DNA from: Roseovarius aestuarii
GTDB lineage: Bacteria > Pseudomonadota > Alphaproteobacteria > Rhodobacterales > Rhodobacteraceae
NCBI RefSeq assembly: GCF_019966515.1
Contig: NZ_JAIMIB010000004.1
Location: 62,001 to 126,000, forward strand
DNA length: 64,000 nt
Direction: 5' to 3'
Part shown: piece after piece, positions 36,535 to 46,479 of the stretch
Layout of the letters: every line of letters starts with the position of its first letter
Numbering within the stretch: the stretch's first letter is position 1
Program-made: the position numbers and the translations under genes
The notes under the pieces: model-generated
Told to the model about the DNA's origin: nothing
Databases searched by the model: none
The model's input: the letters and a program-made list of their open reading frames with translations, nothing else

Positions 36535-38389
36535 TTTTGATGTTGTGGTGATTGGGGGCGGCCATGCCGGGGCCGAGGCAGCGCATGCTGCCGCTCGTAT
36601 GGGCGCGACAACTGCACTGATCACGCTCGATCGGCTGGGTATCGGCGTTATGTCGTGTAATCCAGCGATCGGTGGGTTGGGCAAAGGCCATTTGGTTCGC
36701 GAAGTTGATGCGCTTGACGGGGTCATGGGACGCGTTGCTGATGCGGCGGGCATTCAGTTTCGCTTGCTGAATCGTCGCAAAGGCCCTGCCGTGCAAGGTC
36801 CGCGTGCTCAGGCAGACCGCAAAATCTACCGTGATACCATGCTGGCCGAAGTGGAAGAGCAGGAAAACCTGAATGTTGTTGTGGGCGAGGCCTGTGATTT
36901 CATCATGTCGGGGGAGCGTGTGGCCGGGGTAGTTCTTAATGACGGAAGCGAGATACGGGCCAGCGCGGTTGTGTTGACCACGGGTACGTTCCTGCGCGGG
37001 GTTATCCATATCGGTGATGTGTCACGCCCGGGTGGCCGTATGGGCGATAAGCCGTCGGTCAAGCTTGCCGAAAGAATTGATTCCTTTGATCTTTCGCTGG
37101 GGCGATTGAAAACCGGCACACCGCCGCGCCTTGACGGTAAAACCATTGATTGGGCGCAGTTGGAATCTCAACCCGGCGACGACGATCCGGCGTTGTTTTC
37201 CTTCTTGTCCGACCGACCGGCCGCCAGGCAGGTATCCTGCGGGATCACCCATACAAATGAAAAAACCCATGATATCATCAGAGAGAACCTTGAGCGCTCG
37301 GCGATGTATGGCGGCCATATTGATGGCGTTGGCCCGCGCTATTGCCCGTCAATTGAAGATAAAATCGTGCGTTTTGCTGATAAAAGCTCGCATCAGGTAT
37401 TTCTGGAACCCGAGAGCCTTTCGGACAATGTGATTTATCCCAATGGCATCTCGACCTCGCTACCACAAGAAGTGCAGCTTGATTATGTGCATTCGATCAA
37501 AGGATTGGAAAACACGACGATCCTGCAGCCCGGCTATGCCATTGAATATGACTATGTTGATCCGCGCGCGCTTGATGCCACGCTCGTCGTCAAAACCATT
37601 CCTGGCCTATATCTTGCGGGTCAGATTAACGGAACCACAGGATACGAGGAAGCAGCGGCGCAAGGCATGGTCGCGGGCCTCAATGCTGCGCTGGCCGCCA
37701 AGGGCGATGGACCTGCTCTTTTTAGCCGGTCGGACAGTTATATCGGCGTGATGGTGGATGATCTGATCACGCGCGGGGTATCGGAACCCTATCGCATGTT
37801 TACATCCCGCGCGGAATTCAGGCTTTCGCTGCGGGCGGACAATGCCGATCAACGGTTGACGCCCAAGGCAATTGAGCTTGGATGTGTCAGTTCGGAACGC
37901 CGTGAGGCTTTCAATTCAAAAATGGAACGTATCTCTGCGGGCCGTGAGCGGTTGGAAGAGCGAAGCTTTACGCCCAAGCAACTCGCCGATATTGGCCTGA
38001 AGGTGAATCAGGATGGTACCCGAAGGACAGCGTTTCAGTTATTGTCTTTCCCTGACGTTGATTTTTCGGCGTTGCTGATGCTGGATAGTGAACTGGCGTT
38101 AATAGACGGTGATACGCGGGCGCAACTGGAAAAGGACGCGCTTTATGCAAATTACATCGAACGCCAGAACCGGGATGTCGAACTGCTGAAACGTGACGAG
38201 GCGCAGGGCATTCCGGCGAATTTCGACTATTCAAGCATTCCGGGCTTGTCGAATGAGCTTAGGTCCAAGCTTTCCGCCGCGCGCCCGGCCAATCTTGGTC
38301 AGGCCGGAAGGATCGACGGAATGACACCCGCTGCGTTGACGTTGGTAATGGCGCGTCTTCGTCAGGATCGACGCGGGAAATCGGCATGA
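36527..38389 (+). CDS. mnmG: tRNA modification enzyme MnmG (GidA)
   Basis: 620 aa from GTG 36527 ([15 protein letters not shown]), preferred over an in-frame GTG at 36518 because the GAGGAG ribosome-binding site (36513-36518) would overlap the latter. Rossmann FAD motif GGGHAG near residues 10-15, then [23 protein letters not shown] and [11 protein letters not shown]-dependent partner of MnmE in tRNA U34 modification. Its first codons contain a parS site, so the start of the protein is constrained by ParB binding. The stop overlaps rsmG (ATGA). Confidence 0.97.
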   Translation: MKHFDVVVIGGGHAGAEAAHAAARMGATTALITLDRLGIGVMSCNPAIGGLGKGHLVREVDALDGVMGRVADAAGIQFRLLNRRKGPAVQGPRAQADRKIYRDTMLAEVEEQENLNVVVGEACDFIMSGERVAGVVLNDGSEIRASAVVLTTGTFLRGVIHIGDVSRPGGRMGDKPSVKLAERIDSFDLSLGRLKTGTPPRLDGKTIDWAQLESQPGDDDPALFSFLSDRPAARQVSCGITHTNEKTHDIIRENLERSAMYGGHIDGVGPRYCPSIEDKIVRFADKSSHQVFLEPESLSDNVIYPNGISTSLPQEVQLDYVHSIKGLENTTILQPGYAIEYDYVDPRALDATLVVKTIPGLYLAGQINGTTGYEEAAAQGMVAGLNAALAAKGDGPALFSRSDSYIGVMVDDLITRGVSEPYRMFTSRAEFRLSLRADNADQRLTPKAIELGCVSSERREAFNSKMERISAGRERLEERSFTPKQLADIGLKVNQDGTRRTAFQLLSFPDVDFSALLMLDSELALIDGDTRAQLEKDALYANYIERQNRDVELLKRDEAQGIPANFDYSSIPGLSNELRSKLSAARPANLGQAGRIDGMTPAALTLVMARLRQDRRGKSA

Positions 38390-38997
38390 CGGCGCAGGGT
38401 GCGTTGAATGTTTCACGTGAAACAGAAAGGCGGTTGTCAATTTATGCCGACCTGCTTCGCAAATGGAGTCGGTCGATCAATCTTGTTTCAAAATCAACGA
38501 TAAGCGACATGTGGACGCGCCATATCGTTGATTCTGCTCAATTATTTAAGATTGCACCACATTCTATCAGCCATTGGGCTGATCTTGGGTCCGGGGGCGG
38601 CTTTCCCGGCCTCGTGGTGGCGATCATGGCGATGGAGACCGGATCACCTGAAAGAATAACGCTCGTTGAAAGTGATATTCGTAAATGCACCTTCCTGCGT
38701 ACAGTCATCCGCGAGACGGGCGCGCCGGCCCAGGTGGTGACCGACAGGATCGAGAAAGTGGCGCCCCTTCAGGCCGATGTTCTGACTGCCCGGGCACTGG
38801 CGGATTTATCGACCCTTCTGGGCTTCGCTGAACGGCATATGAAGCCGGATGGTGTGGCTATATTTCCCAAAGGGGCGAACTGGCAAAAAGAAGTGGAAGA
38901 GGCGCGAACCAAGTGGCATTTTGATTATTGGTTTGCTAAGAGTGAAACCGAAACCGGCCCCGTCATTTTGTGCATAACAGGAGTTTCGCGTGTCTGA
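38386..38997 (+). CDS. rsmG: 16S rRNA (guanine527-N7)-methyltransferase RsmG (GidB)
   Basis: 203 aa. SAM-binding [10 protein letters not shown] (residues 66-75). Methylates G527 of 16S rRNA; loss typically gives low-level streptomycin resistance. The residues NVSRET (8-13) are encoded by a parS site. Overlaps mnmG by 4 bp and parA by 8 bp. Confidence 0.97.
   Translation: MTAQGALNVSRETERRLSIYADLLRKWSRSINLVSKSTISDMWTRHIVDSAQLFKIAPHSISHWADLGSGGGFPGLVVAIMAMETGSPERITLVESDIRKCTFLRTVIRETGAPAQVVTDRIEKVAPLQADVLTARALADLSTLLGFAERHMKPDGVAIFPKGANWQKEVEEARTKWHFDYWFAKSETETGPVILCITGVSRV
38409..38424. other. parS centromere site 2
   Basis: Perfect TGTTTCACGTGAAACA inside the rsmG coding region, read as NVSRET. 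Identical to site 1, 1.9 kb away. Together they provide two ParB-nucleation sites beside the origin. Confidence 0.95.
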
Positions 38998-39799
38998 CCC
39001 GACTCGTCCGCGTGGACCCAAAATCATCGCAATCGCCAATCAGAAAGGCGGCGTGGGCAAAACCACAACGACGATCAATCTTGCTGCCGCGCTGGCCGAA
39101 ACAGGTAATCGCGTTCTGATTGTCGATCTTGATCCACAGGGGAATGCGTCGACCGGGTTAGGTATTGATGCGGAAAATCGTGAATTCACCACTTATGATC
39201 TGCTGTTGGACGATGTTGATCTTGTCGATGTGGTTCAAAAGACCGCTGATGACGACCTTCTGATCATTCCGGCGACGGTCGATCTCAGCTCTGCAGATAT
39301 CGAGCTTTTTTCCAATGAAAAGAGAAGCTTCCTTTTACATGACGCCCTGCGTCAAACCGCGATGGATGATTACGAGCTTGATTATATTCTGATTGATTGC
39401 CCGCCGTCGCTGAACCTTCTGACGGTGAATGCGATGGTTGCAGCGCATTCTGTCCTGATCCCGCTGCAATCGGAATTTTTTGCGCTGGAAGGTGTGTCGC
39501 AACTGATGCTGACCATCCGTGAAGTGCGTCAGACGGCTAATCCCAATCTGCGGATTGAAGGTATTGTATTGACGATGTTCGACATGCGTAACAACCTGTC
39601 TGGCGCAGTTGAAAAGGATGCTCGCGACAACCTGGGGGAATTGGTGTTCAAAACCCGGATCCCACGCAATGTCCGCGTCAGTGAAGCGCCATCCTACGCG
39701 CTACCGGTGCTGGCCTATGATACCGCCTCAAAAGGCGCGCAGGCGTATCGCGATCTGGCTCAGGAACTTATCAAGAATCAACCGCGAGTCGCTGCCTGA
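38990..39799 (+). CDS. parA: Chromosome-partitioning ATPase ParA
   Basis: 269 aa from GTG 38990 with CAGGAG upstream. Deviant Walker A KGGVGKTTT (residues 19-27), the LIVDLDPQGNASTGLG motif and IDCPPSLNLLT. Dynamic ATPase that moves ParB-parS complexes apart. Overlaps rsmG by 8 bp; parB follows after 20 bp. Confidence 0.98.
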   Translation: MSDPTRPRGPKIIAIANQKGGVGKTTTTINLAAALAETGNRVLIVDLDPQGNASTGLGIDAENREFTTYDLLLDDVDLVDVVQKTADDDLLIIPATVDLSSADIELFSNEKRSFLLHDALRQTAMDDYELDYILIDCPPSLNLLTVNAMVAAHSVLIPLQSEFFALEGVSQLMLTIREVRQTANPNLRIEGIVLTMFDMRNNLSGAVEKDARDNLGELVFKTRIPRNVRVSEAPSYALPVLAYDTASKGAQAYRDLAQELIKNQPRVAA

Positions 39800-39819
39800 G
39801 CGAGGGGAAGGACCAAGGA

Positions 39820-40731
39820 ATGTCGAAGAAACCTCAAAAGCAACGGGGCCTTGGGCGCGGATTGTCGGCGCTGATGGCAGATGTCACCGAAGATACCGGG
39901 GTAAGGAGCGACGCAACGCCTGCCCGTCCCGATCTATTGGTGCCGATTGAAAAGGTCGCGGCAAACCCGGATCAGCCTCGCCGTAGTTTCGATAAAGATC
40001 AACTTGCCGATCTCAGCGCTTCAATTGTTGAAAAAGGTATCATCCAGCCGCTGATCGTCCGGGCAAGGCCGGGGCATGCGGGTGAGTATGAAATCGTCGC
40101 GGGCGAACGCCGTTGGCGCGCTGCGCAGATGGCCAAACTGCACGAGATCCCGGTGCTGGTGCGCGAATTCACCGATACCGAAGTGCTGGAAGTTGCGATT
40201 ATCGAGAACATTCAGCGGGCCGATTTGAACCCGGTAGATGAGGCCGCTGGATACAACCAGTTGATGGAAAAATTTGGGCACACACAAGATAAGCTATCCC
40301 AAGTGCTTGGGAAAAGTCGCAGCTATATCGCAAACTCGGTTCGCCTCCTGACATTGCCAGCCGAGGTTCAAGTATATCTTCGAGATGGCAAGCTTTCAGC
40401 CGGCCACGCCCGCGCGCTGATCACCGCTGATGATCCGGTCGGGCTTGCACGGCTGGTTATCCAGAAAAACCTTTCGGTCCGCGAGACGGAAAAGCTGGTG
40501 AAAAGCAGTGCCGAAAGCGCGGGTGCTAATACAAGGAAACCGGCCAAAACAGCGTTAAAACCCGCCAAAGACGCCGATACCAAAGCGCTTGAGGGCGATT
40601 TGTCTGCCAATCTTAGAATGAAAGTGTCGGTCGATCACAAGGCAGGTACCGAGGGCGGTCAGATGACGATCAAATACAACTCTCTTGACGAGCTGGATGA
40701 TCTTTGCCGCCTGCTAAGCGTCAGCCGTTAG
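39820..40731 (+). CDS. parB: Chromosome-partitioning protein ParB
   Basis: 303 aa. N-terminal CTPase domain with GERRW (95-99) and ENIQRADLNPVDEA, a central HTH region (KLSQVLGKSRSYIANSVRLL) that reads parS, a basic Lys/Ala-rich linker and a C-terminal dimerisation domain. Nucleates on parS and spreads. The two perfect parS sites in mnmG and rsmG are its expected targets. The last 11 bp overlap the convergent ybaN-like gene. Confidence 0.98.
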   Translation: MSKKPQKQRGLGRGLSALMADVTEDTGVRSDATPARPDLLVPIEKVAANPDQPRRSFDKDQLADLSASIVEKGIIQPLIVRARPGHAGEYEIVAGERRWRAAQMAKLHEIPVLVREFTDTEVLEVAIIENIQRADLNPVDEAAGYNQLMEKFGHTQDKLSQVLGKSRSYIANSVRLLTLPAEVQVYLRDGKLSAGHARALITADDPVGLARLVIQKNLSVRETEKLVKSSAESAGANTRKPAKTALKPAKDADTKALEGDLSANLRMKVSVDHKAGTEGGQMTIKYNSLDELDDLCRLLSVSR

Positions 40732-41074
40732 GTCTGGTCCAGATAAAGACGGTCACACAGCCAAGCGTGATTGCCTGAACGATAAGAATCACAGGGCGCA
40801 GTCCCATCACAAGAGAGATTCCGAAAACGGCCAGGATCGACAGCGTTGAAATGCGCTTTATCCGCGGGCTGATGGCGCCATTCTGGTTCCAATCTTCGAT
40901 AACCGGTCCGAAGCGTGGATGTGTTAGTAACCAATTGTGCAGACGTTCGGAGGAGCGGGCAAAGCAGAACGCGGCCAGAAGGACAAACGGCACCGTGGGC
41001 AACAAGGGTACGGCAATGCCGATGATCCCCAATCCTAGGCTCAAAAGACCCAATGTTACCCAGAGCAGCCGCAT
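40721..41074 (-). CDS. YbaN/DUF454-family inner-membrane protein
   Basis: 117 aa from ATG 41074 (MRLLWVTLGLLSLGLG). Two N-terminal and two C-terminal membrane stretches with the family motifs GIAVPLLPTVPFVLLAAFCFARSS split by a short loop and WLLTHPRFG. Role unknown; YbaN is an uncharacterised inner-membrane protein. Its ATG overlaps the hemW stop (TAATG), so it is translated from the same transcript. Confidence 0.88.
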   Translation of the reverse strand: MRLLWVTLGLLSLGLGIIGIAVPLLPTVPFVLLAAFCFARSSERLHNWLLTHPRFGPVIEDWNQNGAISPRIKRISTLSILAVFGISLVMGLRPVILIVQAITLGCVTVFIWTRPNG

Positions 41075-42264
41075 TATATTCCTGACAAAAATTCTATGAT
41101 AATGGCATTCAACAGCATCCGCCCCTGATCTGTCACGCAAATTCGCTCGGGCGTTGCCGTGATCATTCCCAGATCCACCAATTTCGTGGTGGCTTCAGAC
41201 GAAAGCGGCTGTCCGGCCAATCTTTCATATCTAACGGGATCGATGCCGTCGGCAATGCGCAACCCCATCATCAGATATTCATCCGCTTGCTCTGGCCCGG
41301 CCAGTATGGTGCGCGGTTTTTCAGTGGTGCCGGATTGCGCACCCGTTAGCCATTTTGCCGGCGATGAAAACGCCTCGGTTGCATAACGGTTGCCATGCTG
41401 CGAAATGCGCCCATGCGCGCCGGGACCGATGCCAATATAATCGCCATAGCGCCAGTAGATCAGGTTGTGGCGCGACTCGGCTCCCGGTTTCGCATGGTTG
41501 GACACCTCATAGGCGGGCAACCCCGCAGCGTCACAAACCTCTTGCGTTGCCTGGTACATATCTGCGGCTAGGTCATCCGGCGGCAGACCACGTAATTTCC
41601 CGGCCGCATAGCGATCAGCAAACGCGGTGCCGTCTTCGATTGTCAGCTGGTAAAGTGACAGGTGATCGGCGGCCATCGCCAAGCCATCGCGTAGCTCTGA
41701 TTGCCAGTCTTCCAATGTCTGATCCTGACGTGCATAAATCAGGTCAAAGCTAACACGATCAAAGCAGTTCGTTGCAATATCAAAGGCTTGTCGAGCTTCC
41801 GCGACCGAATGAATGCGCCCCAATCGGCGCAGATCGGCATCATTCAGGGCTTGTATGCCCATCGAGACGCGTGACACACCTGCCTCGGCATATCCGTGAA
41901 ACCTCCCAGCCTCGACCGAACCCGGATTGGCTTCCAGCGTCACTTCCAGATCGTTCACCTGCGGCCAGCTTTCACGCACCCGTTCCAGAATGGCAGCCAC
42001 CACATCAGGATCCATCAGGCTGGGCGTGCCGCCGCCGAAAAACACCGAACTCAGCACCCGCCCCGGCAACAGTTCGGCGTAGCGATCAATCTCGCGTAAA
42101 TAGGCATCTTTCCAAGCGGTCTGATCGATCTCGCGGGCGACATGGCTGTTGAAGTCACAATAGGGACATTTGGCCTGGCAGAACGGCCAATGCAGATAAA
42201 GGCCGAAGCCCCCGATTTGCCAGTTCTCAGGCAAACGACCCAGCAACCAGTTTGGCGAAGGCAT
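41074..42264 (-). CDS. hemW: Radical-SAM heme chaperone HemW
   Basis: 396 aa from ATG 42264; the true start could be a TTG at 42234, which would leave only an 8-bp overlap with rdgB. Radical-SAM cysteines CQAKCPYC (residues 29-36) follow LYLHWPF, with SVFFGGGTPSLM downstream. HemW-type proteins bind heme and insert it into respiratory enzymes; they were once mis-annotated as anaerobic coproporphyrinogen oxidase. Part of an rph-rdgB-hemW-ybaN operon. Confidence 0.92.
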   Translation of the reverse strand: MPSPNWLLGRLPENWQIGGFGLYLHWPFCQAKCPYCDFNSHVAREIDQTAWKDAYLREIDRYAELLPGRVLSSVFFGGGTPSLMDPDVVAAILERVRESWPQVNDLEVTLEANPGSVEAGRFHGYAEAGVSRVSMGIQALNDADLRRLGRIHSVAEARQAFDIATNCFDRVSFDLIYARQDQTLEDWQSELRDGLAMAADHLSLYQLTIEDGTAFADRYAAGKLRGLPPDDLAADMYQATQEVCDAAGLPAYEVSNHAKPGAESRHNLIYWRYGDYIGIGPGAHGRISQHGNRYATEAFSSPAKWLTGAQSGTTEKPRTILAGPEQADEYLMMGLRIADGIDPVRYERLAGQPLSSEATTKLVDLGMITATPERICVTDQGRMLLNAIIIEFLSGI

Positions 42265-42835
42265 CCGCCCGGTGACTGATGCGGTTTTTCTCCCATCGGT
42301 CCATTTCGCCGAAGGTGATGTCATAGCCGTCGGGCATGAAGATCGGATCATAGCCGTGCCCCTGACTTCCCCGCATCGGCCAGATGATCTGGCCCGCCAC
42401 ATTACCGGGGTAAACCTCGTCATGCCCGTCGGGCCAAGCCAGAACCAATGTACAGCAAAACCGCGCCTTCCAGGGCGGTTCGGCACCGGTTGCCATCAGT
42501 TTTTTGTGGGTGTTGGTCATGGCCATGACAAAATCACGACCAGACTCTGTTTCGGCCCAATCTGCGGTAAAAACCCCCGGCGCGTTGCCCAATGCGTCGA
42601 TTTCAATGCCGGAATCGTCCGAGAGCACAGGTAACCCGGTGGCCCTGGTCGCTGCATGCGCCTTGATCCGGGCATTGCCGACAAAAGTTGTTTCGGTTTC
42701 GTCGGGTTCACTCAGCCCTTTTTCGGCGGCGCCGACGATCTGAACACCGAAAGGCTTCAGCAGCGCGGCGATTTCTTCCAGCTTGCCCGCGTTATGCGTC
42801 GCAACCAGAAGGGTATCGCCCTGAAACTTACGCAC
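42227..42835 (-). CDS. rdgB: Non-canonical purine NTP pyrophosphatase (XTP/dITP)
   Basis: 202 aa. Starts near [14 protein letters not shown], the Ham1/RdgB substrate-binding motif, and has [15 protein letters not shown] with the catalytic Asp. Removes ITP, dITP and XTP from the nucleotide pool. Overlaps rph by 8 bp and hemW by 38 bp (or 8 bp with the alternative hemW start). Confidence 0.96.
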   Translation of the reverse strand: MRKFQGDTLLVATHNAGKLEEIAALLKPFGVQIVGAAEKGLSEPDETETTFVGNARIKAHAATRATGLPVLSDDSGIEIDALGNAPGVFTADWAETESGRDFVMAMTNTHKKLMATGAEPPWKARFCCTLVLAWPDGHDEVYPGNVAGQIIWPMRGSQGHGYDPIFMPDGYDITFGEMDRWEKNRISHRADAFAKLVAGSFA

Positions 42836-43544
42836 CGGTCGCCGCCAGTTGTGCTGCCACCAGCTCGTCTACGCCTTTTTCTGCAAGATCGAGCAGCTGG
42901 TTCATCTGATCGCGGGAATAGGTGGAGCCTTCGGCGCTCATCTGTACCTCGACCAGGCGTTTCGAGGCGGTCATGATGAAATTACCGTCAACACCCGCTT
43001 CGCTGTCTTCCGGGTAATCCAGATCGAGCACGGGCTGGCCTGCATAAATTCCACAACTGACCGCCGCGACCGGATCGGTCATCGGATCGCTGATCACATC
43101 GCCTGCCTTCATAAGTTTGCCAACCGCCAGCCGCAAGGCCACCCATCCGCCGGTGATCGAAGCACAGCGCGTGCCACCATCAGCCTGAATGACATCGCAA
43201 TCGACGGTGATCTGCCGCTCGCCCAACGCCACCCGGTCAACACCCGCGCGTAAGGATCGCCCTATCAGCCGTTGGATTTCCACGGTCCGCCCGCCTTGCT
43301 TGCCGGCAGACGCCTCGCGCCGCATCCGGCTGGTGGTCGAGCGGGGCAACATCCCGTATTCCGCAGTGACCCAACCCAGTCCGGACCCCTTGATAAAGGG
43401 CGGCACTCGATCTTCAATCGTGGCGGTGCACAGCACATGGGTGTCGCCCATGCGGATCATGCAGGACCCTTCGGCATGTTTTGTCACTCCGGTTTCGATT
43501 GAAACCGGCCGCATCTCGCTTAAATCTCTACCTGAAGGGCGCAT
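42828..43544 (-). CDS. rph: Ribonuclease PH
   Basis: 238 aa from ATG 43544 ([19 protein letters not shown]), placed by AAGGAT upstream. Typical [19 protein letters not shown] and [18 protein letters not shown] segments. Phosphorolytic 3'-5' exonuclease that trims tRNA 3' ends. Divergent from hrcA. Confidence 0.97.
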   Translation of the reverse strand: MRPSGRDLSEMRPVSIETGVTKHAEGSCMIRMGDTHVLCTATIEDRVPPFIKGSGLGWVTAEYGMLPRSTTSRMRREASAGKQGGRTVEIQRLIGRSLRAGVDRVALGERQITVDCDVIQADGGTRCASITGGWVALRLAVGKLMKAGDVISDPMTDPVAAVSCGIYAGQPVLDLDYPEDSEAGVDGNFIMTASKRLVEVQMSAEGSTYSRDQMNQLLDLAEKGVDELVAAQLAATGA

Positions 43545-43667
43545 CGTTTTATCCTTATGACTGTCGCGCTTGGGGATACAGGGCGCCCGACCTGAAGTGC
43601 AACCCCGATTGACCTTTTGATCGACGCACCCTTTAGTACAGGCCGTAAACCGCACAGCACAGGCATC

Positions 43668-44732
43668 ATGAGTGATAGCACTAAAATTCTGGCCGAGATG
43701 AACGAACGCTCGCGCGAGGTATTCCGCCGGGTGGTCGAAAGCTATCTATCGAACGGCGATCCGGTCGGCTCGCGTACCCTGACCCGCGAAATGAGCGAAA
43801 AGGTCAGTGCGGCGACGATTCGTAATGTGATGCAGGATCTCGAATATCTCGGGCTGCTCGACAGTCCTCATATCAGTGCAGGGCGTATTCCCACGCAGGA
43901 CGGCCTGCGGATGTTTGTCGACGGCTTGCTTGAGGTCGGAGATCTGGAAAATACCGACCGGCGAATGATGGACGCGACGCTTGGCAGCAATTCTGATGAC
44001 GTTGCTGCCGCGCTAGATCGTGTGGGCGCAGCGCTTTCGGGCGTCACGCAAGGCGCATCGCTGGTGCTGGCGCCCAAACACGAGGCGCCGATCAAACATA
44101 TCGAATTCGTGGGCCTTGGCCACGATCGCGCCCTTGTGGTGTTGGTCTTTGCCGATGGGCATGTTGAAAACCGGGTGTTCAACCCGCCCCCCGGTCAGAC
44201 GCCCAGCTCGATGCGCGAGGCGGCGAATTTCCTCAACGCGCTGATCGAGGGCAAGACATTGTCCGAGGTTCAGGTTTTTATTGCCGAACAGATCGCGGCA
44301 CGGCGTCAGGAGATTGACCAGCTTTCCCATGCGCTGGTCGAAAGCGGTTTGGCGGTCTGGGATGATGACGGTGATACCTACGAGCGCCTGATCGTTCGAG
44401 GCCGGGCGAATCTGCTGAACTCGGAGGCAGGCGAAGAGGATCTGGAACGTATCCGAACCCTGTTTGACGACCTTGAACGCAAGCGCGACATTGCGGAATT
44501 CCTTGAACTGACCGATGAAGGCGAAGGTGTGCGCATTTTTATTGGCTCTGAGAACAAACTTTTCTCACTTTCGGGTTCCTCTTTGGTGGTCTCTCCCTAT
44601 ATGAACGCTGATCGAAAGATTGTTGGTGCGGTCGGCGTGATTGGTCCGACGCGCCTGAACTATGGACGGATCGTGCCGATTGTGGATTACACGGCACAAC
44701 TGGTCGGTAAATTGATCGCCGATCGGGGTTAG
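43668..44732 (+). CDS. hrcA: Heat-inducible transcription repressor HrcA
   Basis: 354 aa from ATG 43668 ([15 protein letters not shown]). N-terminal winged helix with [12 protein letters not shown] and [18 protein letters not shown], then the GAF-like HrcA domain. Represses chaperonin genes through CIRCE operators; no groESL or CIRCE is seen in the window. grpE follows after 11 bp. Confidence 0.96.
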   Translation: MSDSTKILAEMNERSREVFRRVVESYLSNGDPVGSRTLTREMSEKVSAATIRNVMQDLEYLGLLDSPHISAGRIPTQDGLRMFVDGLLEVGDLENTDRRMMDATLGSNSDDVAAALDRVGAALSGVTQGASLVLAPKHEAPIKHIEFVGLGHDRALVVLVFADGHVENRVFNPPPGQTPSSMREAANFLNALIEGKTLSEVQVFIAEQIAARRQEIDQLSHALVESGLAVWDDDGDTYERLIVRGRANLLNSEAGEEDLERIRTLFDDLERKRDIAEFLELTDEGEGVRIFIGSENKLFSLSGSSLVVSPYMNADRKIVGAVGVIGPTRLNYGRIVPIVDYTAQLVGKLIADRG

Positions 44733-44743
44733 AGGTGAAAGAC

Positions 44744-45304
44744 ATGGCAGAAGCAAAAAAAGACGAATTTCTCGATGACATTGAGCAGGCCCTCGCAGAG
44801 GAAACCGAGTTTGAAACCGCTGAAATAACCGACGAGGCGGCTGAAATAGATGAACTTCGTGCGGAACGTGACGCCTATCAGGATAAGTTCATGCGCGCGC
44901 TTGCTGATGCCGAAAACGCCCGCAAGCGGTCCGACAAGGACCGGCTTGAGGCGGCGAATTACGGCGGCTCGAAACTGGCTCGCGATATGCTGCCGGTCTA
45001 TGACAACATGAAGCGCGCCCTCGAATCTGTGACCGACGAACAACGTGCCGCAGCGCCTGCGTTTTTTGAGGGGATTGAGCTGACGATGCGTGAGCTTCTG
45101 AATGTTTTCTCAAAACATGGTATCCGGCTGATTTCACCCGAAGTTGGCGATCCGTTTGATCCGCAGCATCACGAAGCGATGTTCGAGGCCCCTCTTCCGG
45201 GCACCAAGGCAGGCGACATCATCCAGATTTCCGCCGAAGGTTTCATGATGCACGACCGCATCCTGCGTCCGGCGCAAGTCGGCGTCTCGTCGATGAAGGG
45301 CTAG
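44744..45304 (+). CDS. grpE: Nucleotide-exchange factor GrpE
   Basis: 186 aa from ATG 44744 with GAGGTG 7 bp upstream; an in-frame GTG at 44735 overlaps that site and is unlikely. Long N-terminal helix (DELRAERDAYQDKFMRALADAENARKR split by the start of the coiled coil), then GVQV-like end RPAQVGVSSM. Releases ADP from DnaK. dnaK/dnaJ are not adjacent. Confidence 0.95.
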   Translation: MAEAKKDEFLDDIEQALAEETEFETAEITDEAAEIDELRAERDAYQDKFMRALADAENARKRSDKDRLEAANYGGSKLARDMLPVYDNMKRALESVTDEQRAAAPAFFEGIELTMRELLNVFSKHGIRLISPEVGDPFDPQHHEAMFEAPLPGTKAGDIIQISAEGFMMHDRILRPAQVGVSSMKG

Positions 45305-45422
45305 CTTCCGTTCCGATTGTGACTTTGCGCAACTAAGTCCAACTACGTCCAAAATCCGATCCGGAGGATTCCAATGGCGCCAGATTTGCCCTAGGGTCTG
45401 CCATAAAAAGGCAAGTCCAAAC

Positions 45423-46472
45423 ATGAGCAGAGTTTTAGCAACCCTTCTGGCTCTATTTCTTTTTGTGCCTGCGACACAGGCCCAAACCTACCCCGATTAT
45501 TCCGAAATCTATGTCAACGATTTCGCCGATCTGCTGACGAATGAGCAAGAGAGCAGCATTCGCGCAGATCTAAACGAATTGCGCACCGAGACCGGTATCG
45601 AATTTACCGTCGTCACCATCGAAACCATGGGTGACTACGGCTACTCCGGTGCAATCGAGCCTTTTGCTACCGGGCTTTTCAATCATTGGGGCGTGGGCGA
45701 TGCCGACCGCAATGATGGGGTCATGATGCTAATCTCGCGCTATGACCGCGAAATGCGGATCGAAGTCGGATCGGGCTATGGCTCCGCCAAGGATGCCCCG
45801 GTGAAAGAGATCATTGATAATGTGATCATTCCCGACTTCCGCCAGGATGACTATGCCAGGGGCATTGCCGCGGGCGTCGAGGTGGTGATTTACGACCTGA
45901 CGGGCAGTCGGCCGGGCGAATATGGGGCACCTTTTTACGTCAAGGCGTGGAATGCGTTGATACGTCTGATCTCGGGGTTGGGCGAATGGATTTACGCGAT
46001 TGCCGCACCGCTTCTTGTGCTCCCCGTGAGGGCGTATCGACGCTGGAAGCGCAACCATCCCCGTATCTGTCCGAATGACGGGCAAAAAATGTCCCGCCTC
46101 GATGAAGGTTGGGACGACGACCACCTGAAAGAAGGCCAGATCACCGAAGAACATCTGAAAAGCGTTGACTACGATGTCTGGCTATGTCCGCAATGCGATC
46201 ATGTGACGATCGAGGCTTACCGCGCCTGGTTCAGTCAATATGGTGCGTTCCGCAGTTGTAAGTTTCGGACGCTGGAGGGTGAGACAACAACGGTTGATCC
46301 CGCCACAACCAAGTCAACCGGCAAACAGCGGATCGACTATCAATGCCACCATTGTCACGACACCTATACCGGCTGGCGTACCATCCCCAAGAAAAGCGAA
46401 AGCGGCTCCTCTTCGTCTTCGTCGTTTGGCGGTGGTTCTTCAAGTGGCGGGGGTGCCAGCGGTAGCTGGTAG
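45423..46472 (+). CDS. Secreted/membrane TPM-domain protein with zinc ribbon
   Basis: 349 aa. Signal peptide (cleavage after about residue 20), periplasmic TPM domain about 25-160 (YVNDFADLLTNEQE, GIEFTVVTIETMGDYGY, RNDGVMMLISRYDREMRIEVGSGYG), one membrane segment about 183-203, then a cytoplasmic part with CxxC pairs (CPQC, CHHC) likely binding zinc, and a Ser/Gly-rich end GGGASGSW. TPM domains act as phosphatases or photosystem repair factors; the role of bacterial YgcG-like forms is unknown. Convergent with the CocE gene (7 bp). Confidence 0.88.
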   Translation: MSRVLATLLALFLFVPATQAQTYPDYSEIYVNDFADLLTNEQESSIRADLNELRTETGIEFTVVTIETMGDYGYSGAIEPFATGLFNHWGVGDADRNDGVMMLISRYDREMRIEVGSGYGSAKDAPVKEIIDNVIIPDFRQDDYARGIAAGVEVVIYDLTGSRPGEYGAPFYVKAWNALIRLISGLGEWIYAIAAPLLVLPVRAYRRWKRNHPRICPNDGQKMSRLDEGWDDDHLKEGQITEEHLKSVDYDVWLCPQCDHVTIEAYRAWFSQYGAFRSCKFRTLEGETTTVDPATTKSTGKQRIDYQCHHCHDTYTGWRTIPKKSESGSSSSSSFGGGSSSGGGASGSW

Positions 46473-46479
46473 GTCGGCG

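Noticed and set aside
43670-43685. Possible CIRCE element at the hrcA start (GAGTG and TAGCACTAA fragments)
   Set aside because: Half-sites are in the wrong order and spacing for TTAGCACTC-N9-GAGTGCTAA, and they lie inside coding sequence.
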